From Mesorhizobium sp. WSM3860 (GTDB taxonomy: Bacteria > Pseudomonadota > Alphaproteobacteria > Rhizobiales > Rhizobiaceae), in the NCBI RefSeq assembly GCF_002294995.1, contig NZ_NSGF01000009.1, positions 186,001 through 250,000 on the forward strand: a stretch of DNA of 64,000 bases, in the 5' to 3' direction. The notes under the pieces were generated by a model that worked only from the letters and a program-made list of their open reading frames with translations, was not told the origin of the DNA and searched no databases. Positions 37,297 to 49,161 of this stretch are shown piece after piece. Each line of letters opens with the position of its first letter. Within the stretch, counting starts at the first letter, position 1. The position numbers and the translations under genes were made by a program.

Positions 37297-38601
37297 ATGC
37301 TTCAGGACAAAGACCGCATCTTCACCAACATCTACGGCCTCTTCGACAAGTCGCTGGCCGGAGCGCAGGCGCGCGGCATCTGGGACGATACACCCGGCCT
37401 GATCGCCAAGGGACGCGACTGGATAGTCAACGAAATGAAGGCAAGCGGCCTGCGCGGGCGTGGCGGCGCCGGCTTCCCGACCGGCCTGAAATGGTCGTTC
37501 ATGCCCAAGCAGAGCGATGGCCGGCCGAGCTATCTCGTCATCAATGCCGACGAATCCGAGCCCGGCACCTGCAAGGACCGCGACATCCTGCGCAACGATC
37601 CGCATACGTTGGTCGAGGGCGCGTTGGTCGCCGGTTTCGCCATGGGCGCGGTCGCTGCCTACATCTATGTGCGTGGCGAGTTCATCCGCGAGCGCGAGGC
37701 GCTGCAGCGCGCGATCGACGAGGCCTATGCGGCCAAGCTCATCGGCAAGAACAACACGTCCGGCTACGACTTCGACGTCTATATGCACCACGGCGCCGGC
37801 GCCTATATCTGCGGCGAGGAGACGGCGTTGCTCGAAAGCCTCGAAGGCAAGAAGGGCCAGCCGCGGCTGAAGCCGCCATTCCCGGCCAATGTCGGCCTTT
37901 ATGGCTGCCCGACCACGGTCAACAACGTCGAATCCATCGCCGTGGCGCCGACGATCCTGCGCCGGGGCGCTGCCTGGTTCTCGTCCTTCGGCCGGCCGAA
38001 CAACGCCGGCACCAAGCTCTTCTGCGTGTCCGGCCACGTCAACAATCCGTGCACCTTCGAAGAGGCGATGTCGATCCCGTTCCGCGAGCTGATCGACACA
38101 CACTGCGGCGGCATTCGTGGCGGCTGGGACAATCTGCTCGCGGTTATCCCGGGCGGCGCTTCGGTGCCGCTGGTGCCGGCCGCGCAGATCATCGACGCGC
38201 CGATGGATTTCGACGCGCTGCGCGACCTCAAATCCGGCCTCGGAACGGCGGCCGTCATCGTCATGGACAAGTCGACCGATATCGTGAAGGCGATCGCCAG
38301 GCTTTCCTACTTCTACAAGCATGAGAGCTGCGGCCAGTGCACGCCGTGCCGCGAAGGCACCGGCTGGATGTGGCGGGTGATGGAGCGGCTGGTGCGCGGC
38401 GAAGCGCAGAAGCGCGAGATCGACATGCTGCTCGACGTCACCAAGCAGGTCGAGGGCCACACCATCTGCGCGTTGGGCGATGCCGCGGCCTGGCCGATCC
38501 AGGGCCTGATGCGGCATTTCCGCGGCGAGGTGGAGCGCCGCATAGACGAATTTTCGCGCAACGCGCACCGGGTCGAGCCGGTGATGGTGGCGGCGGAATA
38601 G
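37297..38601 (+). CDS. nuoF: NADH-quinone oxidoreductase subunit F
   Basis: This 434-residue subunit binds NADH, FMN and a [4Fe-4S] cluster. It has [17 protein letters not shown] near residue 50 (FMN/NADH loop), [14 protein letters not shown] near 82, [19 protein letters not shown] near 165, and the cluster ligands [12 protein letters not shown] near 345 with a fourth cysteine in [12 protein letters not shown]. It follows nuoE by 10 bp. Confidence 0.98.
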   Translation: MLQDKDRIFTNIYGLFDKSLAGAQARGIWDDTPGLIAKGRDWIVNEMKASGLRGRGGAGFPTGLKWSFMPKQSDGRPSYLVINADESEPGTCKDRDILRNDPHTLVEGALVAGFAMGAVAAYIYVRGEFIREREALQRAIDEAYAAKLIGKNNTSGYDFDVYMHHGAGAYICGEETALLESLEGKKGQPRLKPPFPANVGLYGCPTTVNNVESIAVAPTILRRGAAWFSSFGRPNNAGTKLFCVSGHVNNPCTFEEAMSIPFRELIDTHCGGIRGGWDNLLAVIPGGASVPLVPAAQIIDAPMDFDALRDLKSGLGTAAVIVMDKSTDIVKAIARLSYFYKHESCGQCTPCREGTGWMWRVMERLVRGEAQKREIDMLLDVTKQVEGHTICALGDAAAWPIQGLMRHFRGEVERRIDEFSRNAHRVEPVMVAAE

Positions 38602-38673
38602 ATTGTAAGACGGGCATCGCCCGGGACGGAAAAGCAGGGGCGGGGCGTACGAAGAAACGACCAGGAGATGTCT

Positions 38674-39360
38674 ATGGCGCCGTATTCGATAGCCTACCCG
38701 CTGATGCCTTATTTGGACGAACTCGAGAAGATGAACCAGGACTTGACCAAGATGATGCCGAGGGAGATGGCCAGCGCCGTCAACCTGATGGCGCATCCTG
38801 TCGCGGGCGTGGCTGCAATATCGGCGGTAGGCATCGGCTTTGCCAACCATGCCCTGGGTGTCTGGATGGGCGCGCTCTCCGGCGCAGTCGAAGCCTCGCA
38901 GCGCATGCTCCAGCCATTCCTCGACGATCTCGAGGCGCGGACCGAAGCCGCCAACAATTCGTCCAAGGCGCGCAAGGCGGCCGAGACGCTGATCGCCGAG
39001 GCGCAGACCTTCGCCAGAGATGTGACCGACATCGCGGCGAACGCGACCGCCGAGAAGGCGCTCGACGCGAGAGGCGCCGACACGGTAGCCGGAACGGCCG
39101 CAACCGGTCTGATGCCGGAAGATTTCAGGCAGCCCAAGGCGATCGACAAGCCGGCAAAGCCGTCCGACCTGAAGGCGATATCGGGCATCGGGCCGAAGCT
39201 GGAGAAGGTGCTGAATGGCCTTGGCATCTGGTCCTACGACCAGATCGCTGCCTGGACCTTGGAAGAGATCGCCTGGGTCGAGGATTACCTGTCGCTCGCC
39301 GGCCGCGTCGGCCGCGACGACTGGACTGCCCAAGCGGCGGCGCTGGCCGCCAAGTCGTGA
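38674..39360 (+). CDS. Helix-hairpin-helix protein encoded between nuoF and nuoG
   Basis: The product has 228 residues. The first 120 or so are helical, with a hydrophobic stretch (AHPVAGVAAISAVGIGFANH) and segments resembling a phasin-like bundle (LDDLEARTEAANNSSKARKA). Residues 160-228 are a helix-hairpin-helix domain (SDLKAISGIGPKLEKVLNGL, GRVGRDDWTAQAAAL) that is clearly paralogous to the end of NuoE. ATG 38674 has AGGAG 6 nt upstream; ATG 38668 is too close to it. The function is unknown. Position and shared domain suggest a complex I-related role. Confidence 0.8.
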   Translation: MAPYSIAYPLMPYLDELEKMNQDLTKMMPREMASAVNLMAHPVAGVAAISAVGIGFANHALGVWMGALSGAVEASQRMLQPFLDDLEARTEAANNSSKARKAAETLIAEAQTFARDVTDIAANATAEKALDARGADTVAGTAATGLMPEDFRQPKAIDKPAKPSDLKAISGIGPKLEKVLNGLGIWSYDQIAAWTLEEIAWVEDYLSLAGRVGRDDWTAQAAALAAKS

Positions 39361-39434
39361 GATGAAGTGCCGGGCGCGGCAACAGTCGCGCCCGGAACGA
39401 GAGATTGCGGGAAATCCGCGAGGGTTTGAGGCGA

Positions 39435-41516
39435 ATGGCAAAGCTCAAGGTCGACGGGAAAGAGATCACGGTACCCGACCATTACACGCTGCTGCAGGCG
39501 GCCGAGGACGCCGGCGCGGAAGTGCCGCGTTTCTGCTTCCACGAGCGGCTGTCCATCGCCGGCAACTGTCGCATGTGCCTGATCGAGGTGAAGGGTGGCC
39601 CGCCCAAGCCGCAGGCCTCCTGCGCCATGGGCGTGCGCGACTTGCGCCCGGGCCCGAACGGCGAGGCGCCGGAAATCTTCACCAATACGCCGATGGTCAA
39701 GAAGGCCCGCGAAGGCGTGATGGAGTTCCTGCTGATCAACCATCCGCTGGACTGCCCGATCTGCGACCAGGGCGGCGAGTGCGACCTGCAGGACCAGGCG
39801 ATGGCGTTCGGCGTCGATTCCTCGCGCTATCACGAGAACAAGCGAGCGGTCGAAGACAAGTATATCGGTCCGCTGGTCAAGACGGTGATGAACCGCTGCA
39901 TCCACTGCACGCGCTGCGTCCGCTTCACCACAGAGGTTGCCGGCATCTCCGAACTCGGCCTGATCGGCCGCGGCGAGGACGCCGAGATCACCACCTATCT
40001 CGAACAGGCGATGACCTCGGAGCTCCAGGGCAACGTCATCGACCTTTGCCCGGTCGGCGCGCTGACCTCCAAGCCGTTCGCCTTCCAGGCGCGGCCGTGG
40101 GAGCTGACCAAGACAGAATCGATCGACGTCATGGACGCCGTCGGCTCGGCGATCCGCGTCGACTCCAGAGGCCGCGAAGTGATGCGCATCCTGCCGCGCG
40201 TCAACGAGGCCGTGAACGAGGAGTGGATATCGGACAAGACGCGCTTCATCTGGGATGGCCTGCGCACCCAGCGCCTCGATCGTCCTTACGTTCGCAAGAA
40301 CGGCAAGCTCGCTCCGGCAAGCTGGGCGGAAGCCTTTTCGGCGATCAAGGACGAGGTGTCGAAGACCGCGCCCGAGCGCATCGGCGCCATCGCCGGCGAC
40401 CTCGCCGCGGTCGAGGAAATCTATGCGCTCAAGCTTTTGATGGCAGCGCTCGGCTCCAAGAACATCGACTGTCGCCAGGACGGCGCTGCACTCGATCCGT
40501 CGCTCGGCCGTGCCAGCTACATCTTCAATCCGACCATCGAAGGCATCGAGCAGGCCAACGCGGTGCTGATCGTCGGCGCCAATCCGCGCTTCGAGGCCTC
40601 GGTGCTCAACGCCCGCATCCGCAAGCGCTGGCGCGTCGGCAACCTGCCGATCGGCGTCATCGGCGAGATCGGCGACACGCGCTATGACTACGAGCTCATC
40701 GGCGCCGGCCCAGAGTCCTTGAAGGACCTGGCCGACGGCAACGGCGGGTTCTTCGAGGTGCTGAAGAATGCGACGCATCCACTGATCATTGTCGGCCAGG
40801 GCGCCCTGGCGCGCCCAGACGGCGCAGCAGTGCTCGGCCAGGCGGCAAGGCTGGCGACGGCCGTCGATGCCGTCACGGCCGACTGGAACGGGTTCGCGGT
40901 GCTGCACAACGCGGCGGCCAGAGTCGGCGGGCTCGACGTCGGCTTCGTGCCGGGCGAGGGCGGCAAGAATGTCGCCGGCATGCTGGGCGCGACGGATTTG
41001 CTGTTCCTGCTTGGCGCCGACGAGATCGACATGGCCAAGACCGGCGGCGCCTTCGTCGTCTATATCGGCACGCATGGCGACGCCGGCGCGCACCGCGCCA
41101 ATGTCATCCTGCCGGCTGCCGCCTATACCGAAAAGTCCGGCACCTATGTCAACACGGAAGGCCGCGTGCAGCAGACCAACCGCGCCGGTTTCGCCCCGGG
41201 CGAAGCGCGCGAGGACTGGGCGATCCTGCGGGCGCTGTCGGATGTGCTCGGCAAGAAGCTGCCGTTCGATTCGCTGGCGCAGCTGCGCGCCAAGCTCTAT
41301 GGCGAATACCCGCATCTTGCCCGCGTCGATCATGTCGCGGCGGGCAGCGCCGACGGCGTTGCCAGGGCGGCGAAGCTCGGCGGACGCTTGAGCAAGGGCA
41401 CCTTCACCTCGCCGGTGAAGGACTTCTACCTCACCAACCCGATCGCGCGGGCCTCGGCCGTGATGGCTGAGTGCTCGGCGCTGGCCAAGAGCGGCTTCAA
41501 GCAGGCGGCGGAATAA
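39435..41516 (+). CDS. nuoG: NADH-quinone oxidoreductase subunit G
   Basis: This 693-residue subunit carries several Fe-S clusters. It has a [2Fe-2S] ferredoxin domain ([20 protein letters not shown], near residue 32), the His-Cys cluster [20 protein letters not shown] near 110 and the [4Fe-4S] motif [12 protein letters not shown] near 155. The rest is a molybdopterin-enzyme-like domain without visible cofactor residues. ATG 39435 lies 74 bp after the HHH gene. Confidence 0.98.
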   Translation: MAKLKVDGKEITVPDHYTLLQAAEDAGAEVPRFCFHERLSIAGNCRMCLIEVKGGPPKPQASCAMGVRDLRPGPNGEAPEIFTNTPMVKKAREGVMEFLLINHPLDCPICDQGGECDLQDQAMAFGVDSSRYHENKRAVEDKYIGPLVKTVMNRCIHCTRCVRFTTEVAGISELGLIGRGEDAEITTYLEQAMTSELQGNVIDLCPVGALTSKPFAFQARPWELTKTESIDVMDAVGSAIRVDSRGREVMRILPRVNEAVNEEWISDKTRFIWDGLRTQRLDRPYVRKNGKLAPASWAEAFSAIKDEVSKTAPERIGAIAGDLAAVEEIYALKLLMAALGSKNIDCRQDGAALDPSLGRASYIFNPTIEGIEQANAVLIVGANPRFEASVLNARIRKRWRVGNLPIGVIGEIGDTRYDYELIGAGPESLKDLADGNGGFFEVLKNATHPLIIVGQGALARPDGAAVLGQAARLATAVDAVTADWNGFAVLHNAAARVGGLDVGFVPGEGGKNVAGMLGATDLLFLLGADEIDMAKTGGAFVVYIGTHGDAGAHRANVILPAAAYTEKSGTYVNTEGRVQQTNRAGFAPGEAREDWAILRALSDVLGKKLPFDSLAQLRAKLYGEYPHLARVDHVAAGSADGVARAAKLGGRLSKGTFTSPVKDFYLTNPIARASAVMAECSALAKSGFKQAAE

Positions 41517-41518
41517 GC

Positions 41519-42562
41519 ATGGACACCTTCTTTTCCTTCTACGTGCTGCCGGCGCTGCTGATCCTGTTGAAGTCGGTCGTGCTGATCGTCGTTCTTTTGA
41601 TTTTCGTGGCTTACGTGCTCTATGCCGACCGCAAGATCTGGGCGGCGGTGCAGCTGCGCCGCGGCCCGAACGTCGTCGGCCCCTGGGGCACGCTGCAGGC
41701 CTTTGCCGACCTTTTGAAATTCGTCTTCAAGGAGCCGGTGATCCCGTCCGGCGCCAACAAGGGCGTTTTCCTGCTGGCGCCGTTGGTTTCGGCGGTGCTC
41801 GCTATCTCGGCCTGGGCGGTCATTCCGGTCAATCAAGGCTGGGCTATCGCCAACATCAATGTCGGCATTCTCTATGTTTTCGCCATCTCCTCGCTCGAGG
41901 TCTATGGCGTGATCATGGGCGGCTGGGCGTCGAACTCGAAGTATCCGTTCCTCGGTGCGCTGCGCTCGGCCGCGCAGATGGTGTCCTACGAGGTGTCGAT
42001 CGGTTTCGTCATCGTCACCGTGCTGCTTTGCGTCGGCTCGCTCAACCTCTCCGACATCGTGCTCTCGCAGCAGGATGGCATCGGCACCAAGCTCGGCCTG
42101 CCCAACACCTTCCTCGACTGGCACTGGCTGTCGCTCTTCCCGATGTTCATCGTTTTCTTTATCTCGGCGCTGGCCGAGACGAACCGCCCGCCGTTCGATC
42201 TGGTGGAAGCGGAATCGGAACTCGTCGCCGGACACATGGTCGAATATTCGTCGACGCCGTTCCTGCTCTTCTTCCTGGGCGAGTATGTCGCCGTCGTCCT
42301 GATGTGCGCGTTGGCCACCATCCTCTTTCTCGGCGGCTGGTTGCCACCGTTCGACTTCGCGCCCTTCACCTGGGTGCCGGGCCTGATCTGGTTCGTGCTC
42401 AAGGTCTGCCTGGTGTTCTTCATGTTCTCGATGGTGAAGGCGTTCGTGCCGCGCTACCGCTACGACCAGCTGATGCGGCTGGGCTGGAAGGTCTTCCTGC
42501 CGATCTCGCTGTTCATGGTCGTCGCTACCGCGGCCTTCCTCAAGATCACGGGGTTTGCGTGA
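41519..42562 (+). CDS. nuoH: NADH-quinone oxidoreductase subunit H
   Basis: This 347-residue membrane subunit joins the peripheral and membrane arms. It has about eight hydrophobic segments, [20 protein letters not shown] near residue 38, and the acidic loop [20 protein letters not shown] near 215 that lines the quinone chamber. ATG 41519 starts 2 bp after the nuoG stop; its TGA overlaps the nuoI ATG by one base. Confidence 0.98.
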   Translation: MDTFFSFYVLPALLILLKSVVLIVVLLIFVAYVLYADRKIWAAVQLRRGPNVVGPWGTLQAFADLLKFVFKEPVIPSGANKGVFLLAPLVSAVLAISAWAVIPVNQGWAIANINVGILYVFAISSLEVYGVIMGGWASNSKYPFLGALRSAAQMVSYEVSIGFVIVTVLLCVGSLNLSDIVLSQQDGIGTKLGLPNTFLDWHWLSLFPMFIVFFISALAETNRPPFDLVEAESELVAGHMVEYSSTPFLLFFLGEYVAVVLMCALATILFLGGWLPPFDFAPFTWVPGLIWFVLKVCLVFFMFSMVKAFVPRYRYDQLMRLGWKVFLPISLFMVVATAAFLKITGFA

Positions 42563-43053
42563 TGTCCGCTCTTGCCCAAGCCGCAAAGGCGCTGCTGCTG
42601 AAGGATTTCGTCAGCGCTTTCTTCCTGTCGATGCGCCAGTTCGTGGCGCCGAAGGAGACGATCAACTATCCGCACGAGAAGGGGCCGACCAGCCCGCGCT
42701 TCCGCGGCGAGCACGCGCTGCGCCGCTACCCCAACGGCGAGGAGCGCTGCATCGCCTGCAAGCTTTGCGAGGCGATCTGTCCGGCACAGGCGATCACCAT
42801 CGAAGCCGGCCCGCGCCGCAATGACGGCACGCGCCGCACGGTGCGCTACGACATCGACATGGTGAAGTGCATCTATTGCGGCTTCTGCCAGGAAGCCTGC
42901 CCGGTCGACGCCATCGTCGAGGGGCCGAATTTCGAATTCGCGACCGAGACGCGCGAGGAGCTTTACTACAACAAGGAAAAGCTGCTCGCGAACGGCGATC
43001 GCTGGGAGCGGGAGCTGGCGCGCAACATCGCGTTGGACGCGCCCTATCGCTAA
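42562..43053 (+). CDS. nuoI: NADH-quinone oxidoreductase subunit I
   Basis: This 163-residue subunit carries two [4Fe-4S] clusters (N6a/N6b) between the flavin and N2. Ligand motifs are [18 protein letters not shown] near residue 60 and [18 protein letters not shown] near 99. It starts at the stop codon of nuoH (TGATG). A 233-bp gap with two strong palindromes separates it from nuoJ, the largest gap in the operon. Confidence 0.98.
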   Translation: MSALAQAAKALLLKDFVSAFFLSMRQFVAPKETINYPHEKGPTSPRFRGEHALRRYPNGEERCIACKLCEAICPAQAITIEAGPRRNDGTRRTVRYDIDMVKCIYCGFCQEACPVDAIVEGPNFEFATETREELYYNKEKLLANGDRWERELARNIALDAPYR

Positions 43054-43090
43054 CATTTGACACATGGACGGGGCGAGGGGCCTCGTCCAC

Positions 43091-43135
43091 AGGATGATCC
43101 CGAAAAGTTGCAGACTTTTCGGACCAGATCATCCT
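43091..43135. repeat. Palindromic repeat between nuoI and nuoJ
   Basis: AGGATGATC (43091-43099) pairs with GATCATCCT (43127-43135), and CCGAAAAGT with ACTTTTCGG inside. It resembles the repeat at 9460-9506 in its nested GATC and CCGAAAA parts. No T-tract follows, so it is not a typical terminator. Confidence 0.8.
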
Positions 43136-43152
43136 CCGGAATGAAAAGAGTG

Positions 43153-43196
43153 TCGCATGTTCCGATCGGGTCTTTCAACCCGATCGGAACATGCGA
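43153..43196. repeat. 19-bp perfect palindrome between nuoI and nuoJ
   Basis: Positions 43153-43171 and 43178-43196 are perfect 19-bp reverse complements (TCGCATGTTCCGATCGGGT) with a 6-base loop, ctttca. The hairpin would be very stable in the nuo transcript. There is no T-run on either side, so read-through is expected; it could protect or pause RNA. Confidence 0.88.
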
Positions 43197-43286
43197 TAGG
43201 AACACGCAACTTTGCCAGCCGGAGGCGGCGGCGACATCGAGCAGGGGCGCTGAGCCAGTGTTCGGACAGGAACCCGAGGGAACCCC

Positions 43287-43907
43287 ATGCTGAGTGGACT
43301 AGAGGCGGTCTTTTTCTACCTCTTCGCCTTTATCGCCGTGGCGTCGGCCTTCATGGTCATTTCGTCGCGCAACCCTGTGCATTCGGTGCTGTTCCTGATC
43401 CTGACCTTTTTCAACGCCGCCGGCCTGTTCATGCTGACCGGTGCCGAGTTCCTGGCGATGATCCTGCTCGTCGTCTATGTCGGCGCAGTGATGGTGCTGT
43501 TCCTGTTCGTGGTCATGATGCTCGACGTCGACTTCGCGGAGATGAAGCAGGGCGCGCTGCAATATGCGCCGATCGGCGCGCTGGTCGGGCTGATCCTGGC
43601 GGCGGAGCTGATCGTCGTGCTCGGCGGCTACAGCTTCGCGCCGCAGCTTGCCTCGACGGTGGCGAAGGCAACGCCGGACCTCGCCGCGCGCTCCAACACG
43701 GCGGCGCTCGGCGACATCCTCTACACGGACTATCTCTATTACTTCCAGATCGCCGGCCTCGTGCTTCTGGTCGCCATGATCGGTGCCATCGTGCTGACGC
43801 TGCGCCACAAGGAAGGCGTCAAGCGGCAGTCGATCGCCGCCCAGGTCGGCCGCACGCCGGCAACGGGCATGGAAATCCGCAAGGTCAAGTCGGGCGAGGG
43901 TATCTAA
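43287..43907 (+). CDS. nuoJ: NADH-quinone oxidoreductase subunit J
   Basis: This 206-residue membrane subunit has five hydrophobic segments. [20 protein letters not shown] near residue 50 contains the conserved pi-bulge region, followed by [15 protein letters not shown]. The hydrophilic C-terminus ends KVKSGEGI. nuoK starts 1 bp after its stop codon. Confidence 0.97.
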   Translation: MLSGLEAVFFYLFAFIAVASAFMVISSRNPVHSVLFLILTFFNAAGLFMLTGAEFLAMILLVVYVGAVMVLFLFVVMMLDVDFAEMKQGALQYAPIGALVGLILAAELIVVLGGYSFAPQLASTVAKATPDLAARSNTAALGDILYTDYLYYFQIAGLVLLVAMIGAIVLTLRHKEGVKRQSIAAQVGRTPATGMEIRKVKSGEGI

Positions 43908-43908
43908 G

Positions 43909-44217
43909 ATGGTCGTCGGCATCGCGCATTATCTGACCGTATCGGCGATCCTGTTCACGCTCGGCGTGTTCGGCATCTTTTTGAACCGCCGCAACATCAT
44001 CGTCATCCTGATGTCGATCGAGCTGATCCTGCTCGCGGTCAACATCAACTTCGTCGCCTTCTCGGCGGCGCTGCATGACCTGGTAGGGCAGGTGTTCGCC
44101 CTGTTCGTGCTGACGGTCGCCGCGGCGGAAGCCGCGATCGGACTTGCCATTCTTGTCGTCTTCTTCCGCAACCGCGGCTCGATAGCGGTCGAAGACGTGA
44201 ACCAGATGAAGGGTTGA
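43909..44217 (+). CDS. nuoK: NADH-quinone oxidoreductase subunit K
   Basis: This 102-residue membrane subunit has three helices. It shows [20 protein letters not shown] near residue 22, which includes the proton-path glutamate, VNINFVAFS after it, and the second conserved glutamate in [14 protein letters not shown] near 70. It starts with ATG 1 bp after nuoJ. Confidence 0.97.
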   Translation: MVVGIAHYLTVSAILFTLGVFGIFLNRRNIIVILMSIELILLAVNINFVAFSAALHDLVGQVFALFVLTVAAAEAAIGLAILVVFFRNRGSIAVEDVNQMKG

Positions 44218-44228
44218 CGGGAACAACC

Positions 44229-46202
44229 ATGTACCAGGCCATCGTCTTCCTTCCGCTGCTCGGCTTCCTGATTGTCGGCCTGTTCGGCAATTCGCTCGGC
44301 GCCAAGGCATCCGAATACATCACCTCCGGCTTCCTAGTGATCTCGGCGGTGCTGTCGTGGATCGCCTTCTTCACCGTCGGCTTCGGCCATGGCGAAGTGT
44401 TCACCGTGCCGGTGCTGCGATGGATCCAGGCCGGCGGGCTCGACGCCGCCTGGGCGCTCAGGATCGACACATTGACGGTGGTGATGCTGGTCGTCGTCAA
44501 CACCGTGTCAGCGCTGGTCCATATCTATTCGATCGGCTACATGCACCACGATCCGAACCGGCCGCGCTTCTTTGCCTATCTGTCGCTGTTCACCTTCGCG
44601 ATGCTGATGCTGGTGACGGCCGACAATCTGGTGCAGATGTTCTTCGGCTGGGAAGGCGTCGGCCTCGCTTCCTATCTGCTGATCGGCTTCTGGTACAAGA
44701 AGCCCTCCGCCAACGCCGCGGCGATCAAGGCTTTTGTCGTCAACCGCGTCGGCGACTTCGGCTTCGCGCTCGGCATTTTCGGCGTGTTCGTGCTGTTCGG
44801 CTCGGTCAATCTTGGCACCATCTTCGCCAATGCCGCCTCCTTCGTTCCGGCCGAAGGTGCCGAGCATGGCGCGGCGGTGCTCAACTTCCTAGGCTACGCA
44901 CTCGACAAGCATACGGCGCTGACGGTGGTCTGCCTGCTGCTCTTCATGGGCGCCATGGGCAAGTCGGCGCAGGTGCCGCTGCACACCTGGCTGCCCGACG
45001 CCATGGAAGGCCCGACGCCAGTCTCGGCGCTGATCCACGCAGCGACCATGGTTACGGCCGGCGTGTTCATGCTGGCGAGGCTCTCGCCGCTGTTCGAGCT
45101 GTCGCATTCGGCGCTGACCGTCGTCACCTTCATCGGCGCCTTCACCGCGTTCTTCGCGGCCACCGTCGGCCTTGTCCAGAACGACATCAAGCGCGTCATC
45201 GCCTATTCGACCTGCTCGCAGCTCGGCTATATGTTCGTGGCGCTCGGCGTCGGCGCCTATGGCGCGGCGATCTTCCATCTGTTCACGCATGCCTTCTTCA
45301 AGGCGCTGCTGTTCCTCGGCTCTGGCTCGGTCATCCATGCCGTCTCCGACGAGCAAGACATGCGCCTGATGGGCGGGTTGAGGACGCTCATCCCCAAGAC
45401 CTACTGGATGATGGTGATCGGCACGCTGGCGCTGACCGGCGTCGGCATCCCGGCGACGGTGATCGGCACCGCCGGCTTCTTCTCCAAGGACGCCATCATC
45501 GAAACGTCCTTTGCCAGCCACAACGCGGTCGCGGGCTTTGCCTTCGTGCTGCTCGTGATCGCCGCCGCCTTCACCAGCTTCTATTCCTGGCGGCTGATCT
45601 TCATGACGTTCCACGGCGAGCCGCGCGCCAGCCACGAGGTCATGCATCACGTGCATGAATCGCCGCCGGTGATGCTGGTGCCGCTCTATGTGCTGGCTGC
45701 CGGCGCGCTGTTTGCCGGCGTCATCTTCCACGGCGCCTTCATCGGCGAGGGCTATGCCGAGTTTTGGAAGGCCTCGCTGTTCACGCTGCCGGACAACCAC
45801 ATCCTGCACGAGATCCACGAATTGCCGTTGTGGGTGGAACTGGCTCCGTTCATTGCCATGATCATCGGCTTTGCGATCGCGTGGAAGTTCTACATCCGCT
45901 CGCCGGAACTGCCCCGAAGCGTCGCCGCCAACCATCGCCTGCTCTACGGTTTCCTGCTCAACAAGTGGTATTTCGACGAGCTCTACGACTTCCTTTTCGT
46001 GCGGCCGGCGAAGCGCCTCGGCCGGTTCCTATGGAAGACCGGTGACGGTGCCATCATCGACGGGCTCGGCCCCGACGGCATCTCGGCGCGCGTCGTCGAC
46101 GTCACCAACCGCGTCGTCAAATTGCAGACCGGCTACCTCTACCACTATGCCTTCGCCATGCTGATCGGCGTGGCCGCTCTCGTCACCTGGATGATGCTCT
46201 GA
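44229..46202 (+). CDS. nuoL: NADH-quinone oxidoreductase subunit L
   Basis: This 657-residue antiporter-like proton-pumping subunit has about 16 hydrophobic segments. Family motifs are [20 protein letters not shown] near residue 140, [20 protein letters not shown] near 245, [16 protein letters not shown] near 268 and [19 protein letters not shown] near 325. I chose ATG 44229 over an in-frame TTG at 44214. The last codon overlaps the nuoM start. Confidence 0.97.
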   Translation: MYQAIVFLPLLGFLIVGLFGNSLGAKASEYITSGFLVISAVLSWIAFFTVGFGHGEVFTVPVLRWIQAGGLDAAWALRIDTLTVVMLVVVNTVSALVHIYSIGYMHHDPNRPRFFAYLSLFTFAMLMLVTADNLVQMFFGWEGVGLASYLLIGFWYKKPSANAAAIKAFVVNRVGDFGFALGIFGVFVLFGSVNLGTIFANAASFVPAEGAEHGAAVLNFLGYALDKHTALTVVCLLLFMGAMGKSAQVPLHTWLPDAMEGPTPVSALIHAATMVTAGVFMLARLSPLFELSHSALTVVTFIGAFTAFFAATVGLVQNDIKRVIAYSTCSQLGYMFVALGVGAYGAAIFHLFTHAFFKALLFLGSGSVIHAVSDEQDMRLMGGLRTLIPKTYWMMVIGTLALTGVGIPATVIGTAGFFSKDAIIETSFASHNAVAGFAFVLLVIAAAFTSFYSWRLIFMTFHGEPRASHEVMHHVHESPPVMLVPLYVLAAGALFAGVIFHGAFIGEGYAEFWKASLFTLPDNHILHEIHELPLWVELAPFIAMIIGFAIAWKFYIRSPELPRSVAANHRLLYGFLLNKWYFDELYDFLFVRPAKRLGRFLWKTGDGAIIDGLGPDGISARVVDVTNRVVKLQTGYLYHYAFAMLIGVAALVTWMML

Positions 46203-47707
46203 TGACCGACTGGCCAATCCTCTCGCTGGTCACCTTCCTGCCGCTGGTTGGTGTTCTGCTCATTCTGCCGATCAGCGACGACAGCGAAAACGCGCGTCGC
46301 AACATCCGCTCGATCGCCTTCATCACGACGGCGTTCACCTTCGTGGTGTCGCTGTTCATCTGGAAGGGTTTCGACAATTCGCAGGCCGGCTTCCAGTTCA
46401 TCGAGAAGCACGCCTGGCTGGATTCGGGCATCTCCTACCATATGGGCGTCGACGGCATCTCGATGCTGTTCGTCATCCTGACCACCTTCTTGATGCCGCT
46501 CTGCATCCTGGCCTCGTGGGATGCGATCGAGAAGCGGGTCAAAGCCTACATGATCGCCTTCCTGATCCTCGAGACGCTGATGATCGGCGTGTTCTGCGCG
46601 CTCGACATCGTGCTCTTCTACGTCTTCTTCGAGGGCGGCCTGATCCCGATGTTCATCATCATCGGCGTCTGGGGCGGCAAGCGGCGCGTCTATGCCTCGT
46701 TCAAGTTCTTCCTCTATACGCTTGCCGGCTCGGTGCTGATGCTGCTCGCCATCATGGCGATGTTCTTCCAGTCCGGCACGACCGACATCACCACGCTGCT
46801 GACGCATAACTTCCCGGCCAACATGCAGACTTGGCTGTGGCTCGCCTTCTTTGCCTCCTTCGCGGTGAAGATGCCGATGTGGCCGGTACACACCTGGCTG
46901 CCCGACGCGCATGTCGAGGCGCCGACGGCGGGTTCGGTCATCCTGGCCGGCATCCTCTTGAAGATGGGCGGCTACGGCTTCCTGCGGTTCTCGCTGCCGA
47001 TGTTCCCGCTGGCATCGGAGATGTTCGCGCCGCTGATCTTCACGCTCTCCGTTGTCGCCATCATCTACACCTCGCTGGTGGCGCTGATGCAGGAGGACAT
47101 GAAGAAGCTGATCGCCTATTCGTCGGTCGCCCATATGGGCTTCGTCACCATGGGCATCTTCGCGATGAACCAGGAGGGCGTGCAGGGCGCGATGTTCCAG
47201 ATGCTCAGCCATGGCCTCGTCTCCGGCGCGCTGTTCCTGTGCGTCGGCGTCATCTACGACCGCATGCACACGCGCGAGATCGACGCCTATGGCGGGCTGG
47301 TCAACAACATGCCGAAATACGCGACAGCGTTCATGATCTTCACCATGGCCAATGTCGGGCTGCCGGGCACCAGCGGCTTCGTCGGCGAGTTCCTGACCAT
47401 GCTCGGCGTGTTCCGGGTCAACACCTGGGTGGCGTTCTTCGCCGCTACCGGCGTGATCCTGTCGGCAGCCTACGCGCTCTGGCTCTACCGCCGCGTGATC
47501 TTCGGCGCGCTGACCAAGGAGAGCCTGAAGAACCTGCTCGATCTGTCGACGCGCGAGAAGGCGATCATCTACCCGCTGGTGGTGCTGGTGATCTTCTTCG
47601 GCGTCTATCCGGCGCCTGTGTTCGACGCCACCACGCAGTCGGTCAAGGCGCTCGTCACCAACGTCACCGCATCCATCAATTCCGCGCAGACCGCGGCGGC
47701 GAACTGA
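46202..47707 (+). CDS. nuoM: NADH-quinone oxidoreductase subunit M
   Basis: This 501-residue antiporter-like membrane subunit includes [20 protein letters not shown] near residue 140, [20 protein letters not shown] near 225, [19 protein letters not shown] near 245 and [20 protein letters not shown] near 300. Its ATG overlaps the nuoL stop codon (TGATG). nuoN follows 13 bp later. Confidence 0.97.
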   Translation: MTDWPILSLVTFLPLVGVLLILPISDDSENARRNIRSIAFITTAFTFVVSLFIWKGFDNSQAGFQFIEKHAWLDSGISYHMGVDGISMLFVILTTFLMPLCILASWDAIEKRVKAYMIAFLILETLMIGVFCALDIVLFYVFFEGGLIPMFIIIGVWGGKRRVYASFKFFLYTLAGSVLMLLAIMAMFFQSGTTDITTLLTHNFPANMQTWLWLAFFASFAVKMPMWPVHTWLPDAHVEAPTAGSVILAGILLKMGGYGFLRFSLPMFPLASEMFAPLIFTLSVVAIIYTSLVALMQEDMKKLIAYSSVAHMGFVTMGIFAMNQEGVQGAMFQMLSHGLVSGALFLCVGVIYDRMHTREIDAYGGLVNNMPKYATAFMIFTMANVGLPGTSGFVGEFLTMLGVFRVNTWVAFFAATGVILSAAYALWLYRRVIFGALTKESLKNLLDLSTREKAIIYPLVVLVIFFGVYPAPVFDATTQSVKALVTNVTASINSAQTAAAN

Positions 47708-47720
47708 CTGGGGAAACACC

Positions 47721-49157
47721 ATGACGCCGGACCTTCTCACCAGCCTTTCGCTCTCGACGCCGGAACTGATCCTCGCCGTCGGCGCGCTGGCGCTTCTGAT
47801 GGTGGGCGCCTATTCGCGCTCCAACAACACCATGACGGTGACCGGGCTCGCGGTCGCGGTGCTCGTGATCGCCGGCCTGTGGCTGGCTATCTCCGCCGGC
47901 GAGGGGTCTGCTTATGACAGCGCCTTCGTCCAGGATTCCTTCGGCCGCTTCATGAAGATGCTGGCGCTGATCGGCTCGGCCGTCACGCTCGTCATGTCGA
48001 TGCGCTTTGCCAGGCAGGAGCATTTCGACAAGTTCGAATATCCGGTGCTGATCGTGCTGTGCACGCTCGGCATGATGCTGATGATCTCGGCCAACGGCAT
48101 GATCGGCCTCTATCTCGGGCTCGAGCTGCAGTCGCTGGCGATCTATGTGCTGGCGGCGATCAACCGCGACAATGTCCGCTCGACCGAGGCCGGCCTGAAA
48201 TATTTCGTTCTCGGCGCGCTGTCGTCGGGCATGCTGCTCTATGGCATCTCGCTGGTCTACGGCTACACCGGCAATACCGGCTTCCACGAGATCGCGACGG
48301 CGCTGGGCAGCGGCGAACGCCAGCTCGGCCTTGTCTTCGGCCTGGTCTTCGTGCTCGCCGGCCTCGCCTTCAAGATCTCGGCGGTGCCGTTTCACATGTG
48401 GACGCCGGACGTCTATGAGGGCGCGCCGACCCCGATCACCGCCTTCCTGGCCGCCGCCCCGAAGATGGCGGCGATGGCGCTGATCGTGCGCGTCACCATG
48501 GGCGCCTTCAAGCCGATCGCCGCCGACTGGCAGCAGATCATCGTCTTTATCTCGATCGCCTCGATGGCGCTCGGCGCCTTCGCCGCGATCGGCCAGACCA
48601 ACATCAAACGGCTGATGGCCTATTCCTCGATCGGCCATATGGGCTACGCGCTGGTCGGCCTTGCCGCCAACAGCCAGGCCGGTGTGCGCGGCGTGGCGAT
48701 CTACATGCTGATCTATCTGGTGATGACGCTCGGCACCTTCGCCTTCATCCTCGCCATGCGGCGCAAGGAGGGCAATGTCGAGCAGATCGGGGATCTGGCG
48801 GGCCTCGCCTCGACCAATCCCATCATGGCGACCATCCTCACCATCCTGATGTTCTCGCTGGCCGGCATCCCGCCGCTCGCCGGCTTCTGGGGGAAATGGT
48901 ACGTGTTCCTCGCCGCCATCAACGCGCATCTCTATGCCCTGGCGATCATCGGCGTGCTGGCTTCGGTGGTGGGCGCCTACTATTACCTGCGCATCATCAA
49001 GATCATGTGGTTCGACGAGCCTGTCGGCGGCTTCGTGCCGATGGCCAGCGAGCTGCGCCTCGTTCTCGGCGTCAGCGGCGCCTTCGTGCTGTTCTACGTG
49101 CTGATCGGCGGGCCGATCGGCAACTATGCCGAAGCCGCCGCCAAGACCTTCTTCTGA
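47721..49157 (+). CDS. nuoN: NADH-quinone oxidoreductase subunit N
   Basis: This 478-residue antiporter-like membrane subunit has [20 protein letters not shown] near residue 130, [20 protein letters not shown] near 215, [20 protein letters not shown] near 235 and [20 protein letters not shown] near 295. It is the last complex I gene; birA begins 4 bp downstream and is probably co-transcribed. Confidence 0.97.
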   Translation: MTPDLLTSLSLSTPELILAVGALALLMVGAYSRSNNTMTVTGLAVAVLVIAGLWLAISAGEGSAYDSAFVQDSFGRFMKMLALIGSAVTLVMSMRFARQEHFDKFEYPVLIVLCTLGMMLMISANGMIGLYLGLELQSLAIYVLAAINRDNVRSTEAGLKYFVLGALSSGMLLYGISLVYGYTGNTGFHEIATALGSGERQLGLVFGLVFVLAGLAFKISAVPFHMWTPDVYEGAPTPITAFLAAAPKMAAMALIVRVTMGAFKPIAADWQQIIVFISIASMALGAFAAIGQTNIKRLMAYSSIGHMGYALVGLAANSQAGVRGVAIYMLIYLVMTLGTFAFILAMRRKEGNVEQIGDLAGLASTNPIMATILTILMFSLAGIPPLAGFWGKWYVFLAAINAHLYALAIIGVLASVVGAYYYLRIIKIMWFDEPVGGFVPMASELRLVLGVSGAFVLFYVLIGGPIGNYAEAAAKTFF

Positions 49158-49161
49158 CGGG

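Noticed and set aside
37177..41333. Very long minus-strand open frames opposite nuoE-nuoG
   Set aside because: No recognisable domains, no ribosome sites, and full overlap with well-defined complex I genes.
43153..43196. Transcription terminator inside the nuo operon
   Set aside because: The stem is perfect but no T-tract follows on either strand, and nuoJ-N must be expressed.
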